Of a stretch of DNA of 64,000 nt, positions 1 to 8,175 are shown piece by piece; the stretch's first letter is position 1; each line of letters opens with the position of its first letter. The DNA comes from Streptomyces ipomoeae 91-03. Its GTDB lineage: Bacteria > Actinomycetota > Actinomycetes > Streptomycetales > Streptomycetaceae. Made by a program: the position numbers and the translations under genes. The notes beneath the pieces were generated by a model. That model was not told where the DNA came from. It saw only the letters and a list, made by a program, of their open reading frames with translations, and made no database searches. The stretch is from assembly GCF_000317595.1 (NCBI RefSeq), contig NZ_AEJC01000191.1, forward strand, positions 19,708 through 83,707, in the 5' to 3' direction.

Positions 1-1
1 G

Positions 2-61
2 GAGAAGCGCGCCCGCAAGAACGTGTTCCCCGAGCTGTGGACGGCGCGCTCCCATGTCTGA
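2..61 (+). CDS. kynA: Tryptophan 2,3-dioxygenase, C-terminal end only (partial)
   Basis: Only the last 19 codons lie in the window, ending at TGA 59-61. The visible tail contains VFPELW, which fits the C-terminus of bacterial tryptophan 2,3-dioxygenase. That heme enzyme opens the indole ring of tryptophan to N-formylkynurenine. The identification rests mainly on the position: the frame overlaps the kynureninase start by 8 nt, the usual kynA-kynU coupling in Streptomyces. No catalytic residues are visible. Confidence 0.75.
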   Translation, partial: EKRARKNVFPELWTARSHV

Positions 62-1346
62 CCTCACTGAACTGACCGTTGCCGCAGAAAAGTTGGACGC
101 GGCGGACGAACTGGCCGCGCTGCGCGAACGCTTCGTCCTCGACGACGCCGTGTACCTCGACGGCAACTCCCTCGGCGCCCTCCCCGCGAACGTCCCCGGC
201 GCGGTCGCCGACGTCGTCCACCGCCAGTGGGGCGAGCTGCGCATCCGCTCCTGGGACGAGAGCGGCTGGTGGACGGCACCGGAACGCATCGGCGACCGCA
301 TCGCCCCGCTGGTCGGCGCGGCCCCCGGCCAGATCGTCGTCGGCGACTCCACGAGCGTCAACGTGTTCAAGGCACTTGTGGCGGCGGTACGCATGGCCGA
401 CGACGGCGAGGACCGTACGACTGGTGGCGAGGTTCGTACGGCTGACGGCGAGGACCGTACGACTGGTGGCGTCCGGCATGAGATGACCGCCGGCGTCCGT
501 GACGAGATCCTGGTCGACGCGACGACGTTCCCCACGGACGGCTACATAGCCGAGTCGGCCGCCCGCCTGACCGGCCGCACCCTGCGCCCGGTGACCCCCG
601 CGGAGGTGCCGGACGCGCTGAGCAGCCGTACGGCGGCGGTCCTGCTCAACCACGTCGACTACCGCACCGGCCGCCTCCACGACCTGCCCGCCCTCACGGC
701 GGCGATCCACGACGCCGGGGCGTACGCCGTCTGGGACCTGTGCCACAGCGCGGGCGCGCTGCCGGTGGGCCTCGACGAGCACGGGGTCGACCTGGCGGTC
801 GGCTGCACGTACAAGTACCTGAACGGGGGCCCGGGTTCGCCCGCGTACCTCTACGTACGCCGCGCCCTCCAGCCCCGCTTCGACTCCCCCCTCCCCGGCT
901 GGAACTCGCACGCGGAGCCCTTCGGGATGAGCCGGGAGTACCACCCCACGACGGGTGCGGGGCGGGGCAGGGTGGGCACCCCTGACATCCTGTCGATGCT
1001 GGCCCTGGAGGCGGCACTCGAGGTCTGGGAGGGCGTCTCGATCGATGCGGTCCGAGCCAAGTCCCTGGCCCTGACGGACTTCTTCCTGACCTGCGTCGCG
1101 TCATACGTCCCCGAGGGCCAGGTCGAGTCCCTGACCCCCATCCCTCATTCGGAACGCGGCAGCCAGATAGCGCTCCGCTGTCCCCAAGCCGCCGAAGTGA
1201 TGAAACACCTCATCGCCCAAGGCGTCATAGGCGACTTCCGCCACCCCGACGTCCTCCGCTTCGGCTTCACCCCGCTCTACGTAGGCTTCGCAGACGTGGA
1301 ACGAGCGGCCCGAGTACTGGCAAACACGCTGAAGTCCCTCACATAA
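54..1346 (+). CDS. kynU: Kynureninase with an in-frame repeat insertion
   Basis: PLP-dependent enzyme, 430 aa, cleaving kynurenine to anthranilate and alanine. The PLP lysine is K254 in GCTYKYLNGGPG, and D228 of VWDLCHSAG is the expected cofactor-ring aspartate. DGNSLG near the N-terminus and the C-terminal FRHPDVLRFGFTPLY segment are family landmarks. ATG 54 overlaps the stop of the upstream dioxygenase, so the two are translationally coupled. Around residues 115-147 there is an insertion made of two copies of a 14-residue repeat (DGEDRTTGG core). It falls between helix and strand segments that are normally joined by a short loop, so the enzyme is probably still active. The pathway yields anthranilate, which can be catabolised or enter tryptophan or secondary metabolism. 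Confidence 0.95.
   Translation: MSDLTELTVAAEKLDAADELAALRERFVLDDAVYLDGNSLGALPANVPGAVADVVHRQWGELRIRSWDESGWWTAPERIGDRIAPLVGAAPGQIVVGDSTSVNVFKALVAAVRMADDGEDRTTGGEVRTADGEDRTTGGVRHEMTAGVRDEILVDATTFPTDGYIAESAARLTGRTLRPVTPAEVPDALSSRTAAVLLNHVDYRTGRLHDLPALTAAIHDAGAYAVWDLCHSAGALPVGLDEHGVDLAVGCTYKYLNGGPGSPAYLYVRRALQPRFDSPLPGWNSHAEPFGMSREYHPTTGAGRGRVGTPDILSMLALEAALEVWEGVSIDAVRAKSLALTDFFLTCVASYVPEGQVESLTPIPHSERGSQIALRCPQAAEVMKHLIAQGVIGDFRHPDVLRFGFTPLYVGFADVERAARVLANTLKSLT
402..471 (+). repeat. 42-nt-period direct repeat inside kynU
   Basis: A 28-bp block at 402-429 recurs exactly at 444-471, giving a period of 42 nt (14 codons), so the reading frame is kept. It encodes the DGEDRTTGG repeats of the kynureninase insertion. 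Confidence 0.95.
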
Positions 1347-1725
1347 CCCTCCACGACAACGGCCCGGCTGCCACTCCCCATGCGCAGCCTCGGGCAATCG
1401 TGCCGCCGGTTCGGTTGGCTGTCCGCCTGTCCTGGCTGCGGGCAGCCGCGCCGCCGGCCCGGCTGCCCGCCCAGCCCCAGCGCCGGATCACCAACCACCC
1501 CGGGCCCCGGATCACGCACGCACCCCGAGCACCCCACCCCCAGTTCCCCCTGGGGGCGCCCCCAGCAAACCCCACCAGACCCGCCAACCCTCACCCAGCG
1601 TCACATCCCCGTGTCGACGCACGTCACGGGCCTGATACCGTCCCCGCCAACGGCAGGCATCCAGTTCCCACGCCCGCCCACCCCCAAACCCTTCCAAATC
1701 CGTTTCACCCTTGAGAGGTTGGAGC
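1347..1725. other. Intergenic region, C-rich, with a short palindrome
   Basis: This is 379 bp between kynU and the formamidase-like gene. The open frames that cross it have poor codon character. It contains a CCCCCAG...CTGGGGG palindrome near 1540-1556. The stretch around 1380-1402 (CAGCCTCGGGCAATCGTGCC) resembles a sequence I remember as dispersed in Streptomyces intergenic DNA. No convincing promoter was seen. Confidence 0.5.
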
Positions 1726-2676
1726 ATGCCGGACGACGACGCCGCAGCCCGCGATGCCGCCGAAGAGGCATCCGCCTTCTCACACCCCCCAGTCGCCCCC
1801 GACACCACCAAGTCCTACGGCGACCACCCCGACCAGGTGATCGACTTCTACGCCCCCCACACATCTGACACAACGACACCCCCGGCCTCCGTCCCAGGCG
1901 CAGGCGCAGGCACAGACGCAACCGCGACCACCGGCACAGCCCCACTCGTCGTCATCCTCCACGGCGGCGCATGGCGCGCCCCGTACGACCGCCACCACAT
2001 CACCCCCTTCGCCGACTACCTGGCCCGCCGAGGCTTCGCCGTGGCCAACGTCGAGTACAGGAGGGGCAGCTCACTACCGACCCAGACGGGCCCGACCGGC
2101 GCGACGGGCCCCGTGGCGGGTCGCTGGCCGGAGACGTTCGACGACGTGGCCGCCGCGATGGACGCCCTGCCCGCCCTCGTACGGGAGGCCCTGCCGCAGG
2201 CGGACCCGCGCCGCACGGTACTGACCGGCCATTCCGCAGGCGGCCACCTCGCCCTGTGGGCGGCAGCCCGCCACCTACTCCCGTCGGACACCCCGTGGCG
2301 CACCTCCCGCCCGGCCCCGCTGCGCGGCGTCGTCGCCCTCGCCCCGATCGCCGACTTCGCCGTCGCCGAGAAACTGGACGTCTGCGGCGGCGCGACCACC
2401 CAACTCCTCGGCGGCCAGGACAAGTTCACGGAACGCCGCCCGTACGCCGACCCGGCCCTCCTCCTGCCGACAGGCATCGCCACCACCCTCGTACAGGGCC
2501 GCTCCGACATCGTCGTACCGCAGGCCGTGGCCGAGGCCTACGCGGACGCGGCGGCGAAGGCGGGCGAGATCGTGGGCCTGACCCTGCTGGAGGACGTGGG
2601 CCACTTCCCCCTGATCGACCCGGCGGCGGACGCGTGCGCGGTGGTGGCGGAGGAGATCGCCCAACTGGCCTGGTGA
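1726..2676 (+). CDS. Alpha/beta hydrolase, probable kynurenine formamidase
   Basis: 316-aa hydrolase of the esterase/kynurenine formamidase type. HGGAW forms the oxyanion loop, S170 in GHSAGGH is the nucleophile, the aspartate of QGRSDIVVP and the histidine of DVGHFPLID complete the triad. No signal peptide is seen, so it should be cytoplasmic. Next to kynA and kynU, the likely substrate is N-formylkynurenine, which would complete tryptophan to anthranilate; that is inference from context. ATG 1726 is preferred over TTG 1711 because GAGAGGTTGGAG lies just before it. The residues from about 45 to 70 are Thr/Gly/Ala-rich and look like a variable insert. Confidence 0.85.
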   Translation: MPDDDAAARDAAEEASAFSHPPVAPDTTKSYGDHPDQVIDFYAPHTSDTTTPPASVPGAGAGTDATATTGTAPLVVILHGGAWRAPYDRHHITPFADYLARRGFAVANVEYRRGSSLPTQTGPTGATGPVAGRWPETFDDVAAAMDALPALVREALPQADPRRTVLTGHSAGGHLALWAAARHLLPSDTPWRTSRPAPLRGVVALAPIADFAVAEKLDVCGGATTQLLGGQDKFTERRPYADPALLLPTGIATTLVQGRSDIVVPQAVAEAYADAAAKAGEIVGLTLLEDVGHFPLIDPAADACAVVAEEIAQLAW

Positions 2677-2735
2677 GCCGGCCTGATGAGCCGGCCTGGT
2701 GAGGCCGCCGAACGCCCCCTCCTCCCCCTCACGGG

Positions 2736-2793
2736 GATACCCGTAATACCTGAGAGCTACATCCCATGTGAGCTCCCAGGCGTGACGCCGACC
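2736..2793 (+). promoter_or_regulatory. Conserved upstream module, copy 1 (DUF1023-acyltransferase-TCS operon)
   Basis: GATACCCGTAATACCTGAGA at 2736-2755 is followed 46 bp from its start by GTGACGCCGACC at 2782-2793. The same two blocks with the same 46-bp offset lie upstream of the second two-component operon at 8090-8150. It probably contains the promoter and a response-regulator site, located 76-134 nt before the first start codon. Confidence 0.6.
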
Positions 2794-2869
2794 ACGCCCC
2801 CTGATCCATAGCTTCCTTCCAGAACGGCCCGACCAGCGGCCGGGCCGAACTGGAAGGGGCGGGGGCGAC

Positions 2870-4294
2870 ATGGCGGTCACGACACGACCGGAGGCACGAG
2901 GGAGCCGAAGCGGAAACGACGCTGACCGGATCCGAGACGCCGGGCCGAGCCGATATGACGGCCGAAGCCGAGACGGCAGCCCGAGCCAAAACGACGCGCG
3001 GACCGGAGACGGCGGGCGGACCCGAGACGCGAGGTGGAATCGACACCACGAGCCAAGCCAACGCCACGAGCCGAGCCGACACGACGACGCTGGTCGAGAC
3101 GCCGGCCCGGACCACCATGACGAGCGGCACCGAGACGGAGACGCCAAGCCAGGCCAACACGGTGAGCGTCACAGAGACGCGAAGCCGGACCGCCACGACG
3201 AGCGGCGCCAAGACGCGAAGCCGGACCGCCACGACGAGCGGCGCCAAGACGCGAAGCCGGACTGGCACAGCGCGCGGCGCCAAGACGCGAAGCCGTACGG
3301 ACACGGCGCGTGGCGCCGAAACATCCGGTCGGCCCACCGAACCACCTGGCCCGCCCGCCTACGCCGCACCCTCCTCGCCCTCCTCGTCGCGACCGCTGTA
3401 ATCGCCCCCGTCTCAGCAGCGGCCCAACCCCAGATCCCGGCCCCGGCCCCCGCCGCCGCTTCCCTCACGCTCCCGACCCGAGCGACGCTCCAGACGACAT
3501 ACAGGGCCAACCGTGCGAACGCGGAGGCGGCGGCCCGCATGGCCGAGGCCCACGGTGACCGGAGCCGGGCGGCGACGGACCGTTCGATGGCGGCCCCTTC
3601 CCGGCAGTTCCTGTCGTTCGACGGCCGGGGCCCCGGCCGGACCGTGGAAGTCTTCGGCGACCTGCTGAAGGCAGACCACATAGCGGTACTGGTCCCGGGC
3701 TCGGACACAAGCCTGGACACATACGACCGCTTCCAGAAGGCGGCACAGGCACTCCATACCGAGACAGGCCCGGGCACGGCGGTCATCGCGTGGCTCGGCC
3801 ACGAGACACCGGGGACGATCAGCACGACGGTCCTGACCCCCACCCGGGCCGAACAGGCGGCCCCACACCTGCGCACGTTCGTGCATGAACTACGCGGACT
3901 GGTGGGCGGTTCGGCGGACGTCTCCCTGGTCTGCCACTCATACGGCTCGGTGGTGTGCGGCCGAGCCGCCGCCGGCCTGGACGACGTCGACGACATCGTC
4001 ATGATCGGCAGCCCCGGCGCAGGCGTGGACAGCGCCGCCGCACTGGACACCTCGGCCCAGGTATGGGCGGCCCGAGGCACCGACGACTGGATCGAGATGG
4101 TCCCGCACACCCAGGCGGACTTCTTCGGCACCACGATCGGCTTCGGCACCGACCCCACGTCCCCGGCCTTCGGCGCCCACGTCTTCCCAGCAGGCGACGC
4201 CGGCCACAGCGACTACTTCGCCCCCGGCTCCCTCTCCCTCAAAAACCTTGCCCACATAACCCGAGGCACCCTCACGGAGACCCCCGATGCGTGA
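2870..4294 (+). CDS. Secreted or membrane-anchored DUF1023 alpha/beta hydrolase
   Basis: 474 aa. Residues 1-160 are hydrophilic, full of Arg/Asp/His, and contain a 12-residue tandem repeat (RRQDAKPDRHDE). A hydrophobic segment follows (LRRTLLALLVATAVIAPVSA), then a DUF1023/Abhydrolase_8 domain. The nucleophile is S357 in VCHSYGS, after a VLVPGSDTSLDTYDRF strand and turn. The substrate is unknown. GGAAGGGGCGGGGG just before ATG 2870 supports this start even though it places about 160 residues before the hydrophobic segment, so the protein could be a type II membrane protein rather than one with a cleaved signal. It is first in a coupled operon whose last two genes are a kinase and a response regulator. 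Confidence 0.8.
   Translation: MAVTTRPEARGSRSGNDADRIRDAGPSRYDGRSRDGSPSQNDARTGDGGRTRDARWNRHHEPSQRHEPSRHDDAGRDAGPDHHDERHRDGDAKPGQHGERHRDAKPDRHDERRQDAKPDRHDERRQDAKPDWHSARRQDAKPYGHGAWRRNIRSAHRTTWPARLRRTLLALLVATAVIAPVSAAAQPQIPAPAPAAASLTLPTRATLQTTYRANRANAEAAARMAEAHGDRSRAATDRSMAAPSRQFLSFDGRGPGRTVEVFGDLLKADHIAVLVPGSDTSLDTYDRFQKAAQALHTETGPGTAVIAWLGHETPGTISTTVLTPTRAEQAAPHLRTFVHELRGLVGGSADVSLVCHSYGSVVCGRAAAGLDDVDDIVMIGSPGAGVDSAAALDTSAQVWAARGTDDWIEMVPHTQADFFGTTIGFGTDPTSPAFGAHVFPAGDAGHSDYFAPGSLSLKNLAHITRGTLTETPDA
3145..3324 (+). repeat. 36-bp tandem repeat coding for the RRQDAKPD units
   Basis: Units start at 3181, 3217, 3253 and 3289, with a degenerate unit from 3145. The first two full units are identical over 36 bp. 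The period is a multiple of three and encodes the 12-residue repeats before the membrane segment of the DUF1023 protein. Confidence 0.9.
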
Positions 4295-5912
4295 CCACCC
4301 AACCCCCACGCCCAGGGCCACCCACGTGTCCAATCCCAAGACCACCCCAGCGCCCCCACCCGCACCCGCCGAGGTCGGCCAACCCCACCGGGAGTCGAAC
4401 GCACGCGAAGTCGATGCCGCTGCAGTGGGCACAGCCGTTGTCCCACCCACACACCCATCCGCACTCGCCGACGGTGCTCAACCCCCACAGGGGCCACCCG
4501 CACCCGAAATCGATTGCCGCACGGGCGGTGCGGGTGGGAACCCAAATCCGGCCGAAGGCCGGGCATCCCACCACACACCCGCACCCGACACACCCGCACT
4601 CGACAGTGCCCCCGCACACCCCCTCCACCCCCGCTCCCCGCACAACCCCCTACGCGCCGCAGCCCACCGCATCCACAACTCCACCCCCACCAGCCGAGAC
4701 CGCGCCGTAGACGCCCTCCGAGCCCTCGCCATACTCGGCATAATCCTGGGCCACTGGCTGGTGACGGCCCTGGTCTCGACCGGCGGCGGCACCCTCCACA
4801 CCTCAAGCCCCCTCCAGCACATGCCCTGGCTGGCCCCCATCTCCTGGCTCTTCCAAACCCTGGCCGTCTTCTTCCTGGTCGGCGGCCACGTGGCGACGAA
4901 GAGCTACGCCTCCGCCCGAGCCCGAGGCACCACGTACCCCCAATGGCTGGCCACCCGCCTGGGCCGCCTGTTCATACCGGTCGCGGCAGTCCTGACCCTC
5001 TGGACGGTCGTGACGATCACCCTCCTGGCCACAGACACCGACTTCGCCACGGTCCACACCCTCCTCAAACTGGCCCTGTCCCCGCTGTGGTTCCTCCTGG
5101 TCTTCGCGGCACTGACAGCGGCAACACCGTTGGTGGCCCGCCTGAACCCCCTGTGGCCCCTGGCCGTGGTCCTCCACGTCGACATCGCCCGCTTCGGCCT
5201 GGGCGCCCCGGCCGCGCTCGGCTGGATCAACCTGGCGGCGGGCTGGCTGGTCCCGTACGCCCTGGGCGCGGCCTGGACCCGAGGCGAACTGGACCGCCAC
5301 CGCGCCGGCTGGTTCCTACTCGTATCCGGCGCGACGGCAACGGCGGCCCTGATCACGTGGGCCGGCTACCCGGCCTCGATGGTCGGCGTCCCCGGCTCCC
5401 ACATCTCCAACCTGACCCCCCCGACCCTGGCCGCCGTGACCTTCGGCCTGGCCCAGTGCGGCCTGGCCCTCCTGCTCCGAGGCCCCCTCCGCCGCACACT
5501 GGCACGACGACCCATGGCCTGGGCAGCGGTGGCGGTCGTCAACCTCTCGGCGATGACGGTGTTCCTGTGGCACCAGACGGCTCTGATGGCAACGACCGCC
5601 ACCGGCCTGGCGGCAGGCCATCTCCCCGGCCTGCACACACCCCCCGACACCTTGACCTGGGTAGCGGCCCGTCTGGCCTGGCTCCCGGTGTTCACTTTGG
5701 CCCTCCTCCTCTGCTGGGCCGCGTTCCACACCTACGAGACCCGGCACCCGAACGAACGGCGCCGCCCCGAAACCACCCGGCACCCGAACCAACAGCGCCA
5801 ACCCAAATCCCCCCGACACCCAACCGAAGCCCGTCAACCCAAGAACACCCCGCACCCGGAAACCCCGCGCCGCCCCAAAATCCCGCAGCCCAGGACGGCG
5901 CCCCATGCCTAG
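4287..5912 (+). CDS. Acyltransferase 3 family integral membrane protein
   Basis: 541 aa. After about 130 Pro/Thr-rich residues the acyltransferase-3 fold begins with RDRAVDALRALAILGIILGHW, the conserved first helix with its catalytic-type histidine. About ten hydrophobic helices follow up to residue 480. The C-terminal 60 residues are a degenerate Pro/Arg/His repeat (RHPN...RRPE...). Such proteins O-acylate cell-surface or small-molecule substrates; the substrate here is unknown. ATG 4287 overlaps the previous stop by 8 nt, and its own stop overlaps the next start by 8 nt, so four genes are translationally coupled. The long low-complexity N-terminus could be an overextended start, but no other start with a good ribosome site is evident. 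Confidence 0.85.
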   Translation: MRDHPTPTPRATHVSNPKTTPAPPPAPAEVGQPHRESNAREVDAAAVGTAVVPPTHPSALADGAQPPQGPPAPEIDCRTGGAGGNPNPAEGRASHHTPAPDTPALDSAPAHPLHPRSPHNPLRAAAHRIHNSTPTSRDRAVDALRALAILGIILGHWLVTALVSTGGGTLHTSSPLQHMPWLAPISWLFQTLAVFFLVGGHVATKSYASARARGTTYPQWLATRLGRLFIPVAAVLTLWTVVTITLLATDTDFATVHTLLKLALSPLWFLLVFAALTAATPLVARLNPLWPLAVVLHVDIARFGLGAPAALGWINLAAGWLVPYALGAAWTRGELDRHRAGWFLLVSGATATAALITWAGYPASMVGVPGSHISNLTPPTLAAVTFGLAQCGLALLLRGPLRRTLARRPMAWAAVAVVNLSAMTVFLWHQTALMATTATGLAAGHLPGLHTPPDTLTWVAARLAWLPVFTLALLLCWAAFHTYETRHPNERRRPETTRHPNQQRQPKSPRHPTEARQPKNTPHPETPRRPKIPQPRTAPHA

Positions 5913-7359
5913 GCTGGTCCGAATGAGCGCAGTGGAGAAACGGCTGACCACAGGGCTTCGCATGCTGCGCGAAGACCTGTTGAGCAGCGAGGCCCACCCG
6001 CTGCCCCCCTCGGTGTGGCTGCGTTGGCTGCCGCACGGCCTGGTCTTCCTGATCGCGCTCGGCATCACGCTGGGGAACATCGACCAGATGGAGGACCGCT
6101 ACCACCTGGGCGCGGAGTACACCCTGCTGTGCTCGCTGGCCCAGGGCGCGGCGGTGGCGCTCGCGCTGTGGTGGCCGGTACCGGCGTGGTGGGCCTCCAT
6201 GGTCGTCACCGTCGTCGTGGCCCTCGGCGTCCGGATCCAACTGTTCCATCTGCTCACCGGGGCGGCCCAGTTCGACCTGACGGTGCCGAACGACCTGCCG
6301 CGGGGCAACGTCCCATGGCCGTGGAGCCCGCCCGGGATGATCGCGCACGCCGTGATCCTCTTCCTGCTCGCGCTACGCCTGCCCACCCGCGTCGCGGTCG
6401 AGGTGCTGGCGTTGACCGCCCTGGCCACCTATGTCGTCCAGGGAGTCATCGGCGCCCCGGCCTACTCGTCGACGAGCACCCTGGCCATGGCCCTCTTCAT
6501 CGGCGTCGTCCTCCTCGGCAGCACGATGAGAGGCCGCCGCGAGGCGCGTACCCAACTCGTCGAACAGGCCGGCCTCACCGCCGAGGAACGCGCCCGCCGC
6601 ACGGTCCTGGAGGAGCGCAGCCGTATCGCACGCGAGCTGCACGACGTGGTCGCCCACCACATGTCGGTGATCTCCATCCAGGCTCAGGTCGCCCCCCACC
6701 TGGTGGAGAACCCGCCCGACGAACTGAAGGAGAACCTCAACGGCATCCGGCAGAACGCGCTGGAGGCCCTCACCGAACTCCGCCGCGTCCTCGGTGTCCT
6801 GCGTGCCGAAGACCCGGCGGACCCCGACGACCCGCACGGCATAACGGCCGCCGCCGAGGGCACCGCCCCCCACACCCCGCAACCCACCCTGGACCGCCTC
6901 GACGCCCTCGTCGAGAACACCCGTGCCGCGGGGCTGGCCGTCACCACCGAGATCCACGGCGACGTACGCCCGCTGCCGCCCGGCGTGGAGCTGTCGGCGT
7001 ACCGGATCGTCCAGGAGGCGCTGAGCAACGCCCTGCGTCACGCTCCCGGGTCGACCGTACGAGTGGAACTGACTCATTTCCCGCGCGGTCTCCAACTCCG
7101 GGTCATCAACTCCAGACCCGACCGCCCGGCCCAGCCGTCACCCGGCGCGGGCCACGGTCTACTCGGTATGCGTGAACGCGCCGCGATGCTCGGTGGCACC
7201 CTCATGGCGACCGAAACCTCCCACGGCGGCTTCGCGGTGGTCGCCTTCCTCCCGAGGAACGGCGCCCCCGGCGCCGACATGTCACCCCGTACGACCTCCG
7301 GCACCTCACCGGCGACCGCCGGCCTCTCACCGGACACGACAGGAGAAGAGACCCCATGA
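5905..7359 (+). CDS. NarL-type sensor histidine kinase (system 1)
   Basis: 484 aa. Several membrane helices occupy residues 35-210, followed by a dimerisation/HisKA_3 domain with phospho-acceptor H246 in RIARELHDVVAHHMSV. The HATPase domain contains the N-box VQEALSNALRHAPGS and the G-box GAGHGLLGMRER. The C-terminal tail is Thr/Pro-rich. It overlaps the acyltransferase by 8 nt and the response regulator by 4 nt (ATGA), so kinase and regulator are cognate. ATG 5923 is an alternative start. The ligand is unknown; the operon suggests an envelope signal. A paralogue starts at 8176. Confidence 0.93.
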   Translation: MPRLVRMSAVEKRLTTGLRMLREDLLSSEAHPLPPSVWLRWLPHGLVFLIALGITLGNIDQMEDRYHLGAEYTLLCSLAQGAAVALALWWPVPAWWASMVVTVVVALGVRIQLFHLLTGAAQFDLTVPNDLPRGNVPWPWSPPGMIAHAVILFLLALRLPTRVAVEVLALTALATYVVQGVIGAPAYSSTSTLAMALFIGVVLLGSTMRGRREARTQLVEQAGLTAEERARRTVLEERSRIARELHDVVAHHMSVISIQAQVAPHLVENPPDELKENLNGIRQNALEALTELRRVLGVLRAEDPADPDDPHGITAAAEGTAPHTPQPTLDRLDALVENTRAAGLAVTTEIHGDVRPLPPGVELSAYRIVQEALSNALRHAPGSTVRVELTHFPRGLQLRVINSRPDRPAQPSPGAGHGLLGMRERAAMLGGTLMATETSHGGFAVVAFLPRNGAPGADMSPRTTSGTSPATAGLSPDTTGEETP

Positions 7360-8030
7360 CGAGCGGCACCATCCGCGTACTGATCGCCGACGACCAGCAG
7401 ATGGTCCGGCAGGGCTTCTCGGTGCTGCTCAACACCCAGCCCGACATCGACGTCGTCGGCCAGGCGGTGCACGGCCTCGACGCCATCGACAAGGTCACCG
7501 AACTCGCCCCGGACGTCGTCCTGATGGACATCCGCATGCCCGAACTCGGCGGTATCGAAGCCACCCGCCGCATCACCGCCGAGCACCCGCACATCAGAGT
7601 CCTGGTGCTCACCACCTTCGACCTGGACGAGTACGTGTACGAGGCCCTGCGCGCCGGCGCGTCCGGCTTCCTCCTCAAGGACGCCTCCGCAGACCAACTG
7701 GCCGAAGCGGTACGGGTGGTGGCGGCGGGCGACGCGCTGCTCGCACCCGGTATCACCCGCCGTCTCATCGCCGAGTTCTCCCGCCTGGGCACCGCGCCCC
7801 GCGCCCCGCTGAAGGACCGCGTCGGCGACCTGACCGAGCGGGAGACGGAGGTCCTCGCCCTGATCGCCCAGGGCCTGTCCAACGCCGAGATCGCCGAACG
7901 CCTCGTCGTGGCCGAACAGACCGTGAAGACCCACGTGGGCCGCATCCTCGTCAAACTGGGCCTCCGCGACCGCACCCAGGCGGCGGTCTTCGCCTACGAA
8001 TCCGGCTTGGTCCGCCCTTCCGGCTACTGA
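7356..8030 (+). CDS. NarL/LuxR-type response regulator (system 1)
   Basis: 224 aa. The receiver domain has D58 in VVLMDIRMPE as phosphorylation site, the acidic pair DD near residue 10, and K107 or its neighbour in SGFLLKDAS. A LuxR-type helix-turn-helix follows: LTEREtEVLALIAQGLSNAEIAERLVVAEQTVKTHVGRIL. It is coupled to kinase 1 by an ATGA overlap. The shared module upstream of both two-component operons is a candidate binding site. It is closely similar to the regulator at 9522, which raises the possibility of cross-talk. Confidence 0.95.
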   Translation: MTSGTIRVLIADDQQMVRQGFSVLLNTQPDIDVVGQAVHGLDAIDKVTELAPDVVLMDIRMPELGGIEATRRITAEHPHIRVLVLTTFDLDEYVYEALRAGASGFLLKDASADQLAEAVRVVAAGDALLAPGITRRLIAEFSRLGTAPRAPLKDRVGDLTERETEVLALIAQGLSNAEIAERLVVAEQTVKTHVGRILVKLGLRDRTQAAVFAYESGLVRPSGY

Positions 8031-8089
8031 CGCGCACGGGGTCGGCTTCCGTGAACCGCCCCATAAGCCGCCTTTCAGTCGCCCCCACC

Positions 8090-8150
8090 GATACCCGTAG
8101 TACCTGAGACGGACCTCACAGGACCCATCTCACTGGTGACGACGCCGACC
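8090..8150 (+). promoter_or_regulatory. Conserved upstream module, copy 2 (second TCS operon)
   Basis: GATACCCGTAGTACCTGAGA at 8090-8109 and GTGACGACGCCGACC at 8136-8150 repeat the two blocks found at 2736-2793 with the same 46-bp offset. It ends 26 nt before GTG 8176. It probably holds the promoter and a response-regulator site. Confidence 0.6.
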
Positions 8151-8175
8151 CCGGCCTCCACCTACCGTTTTCCAT

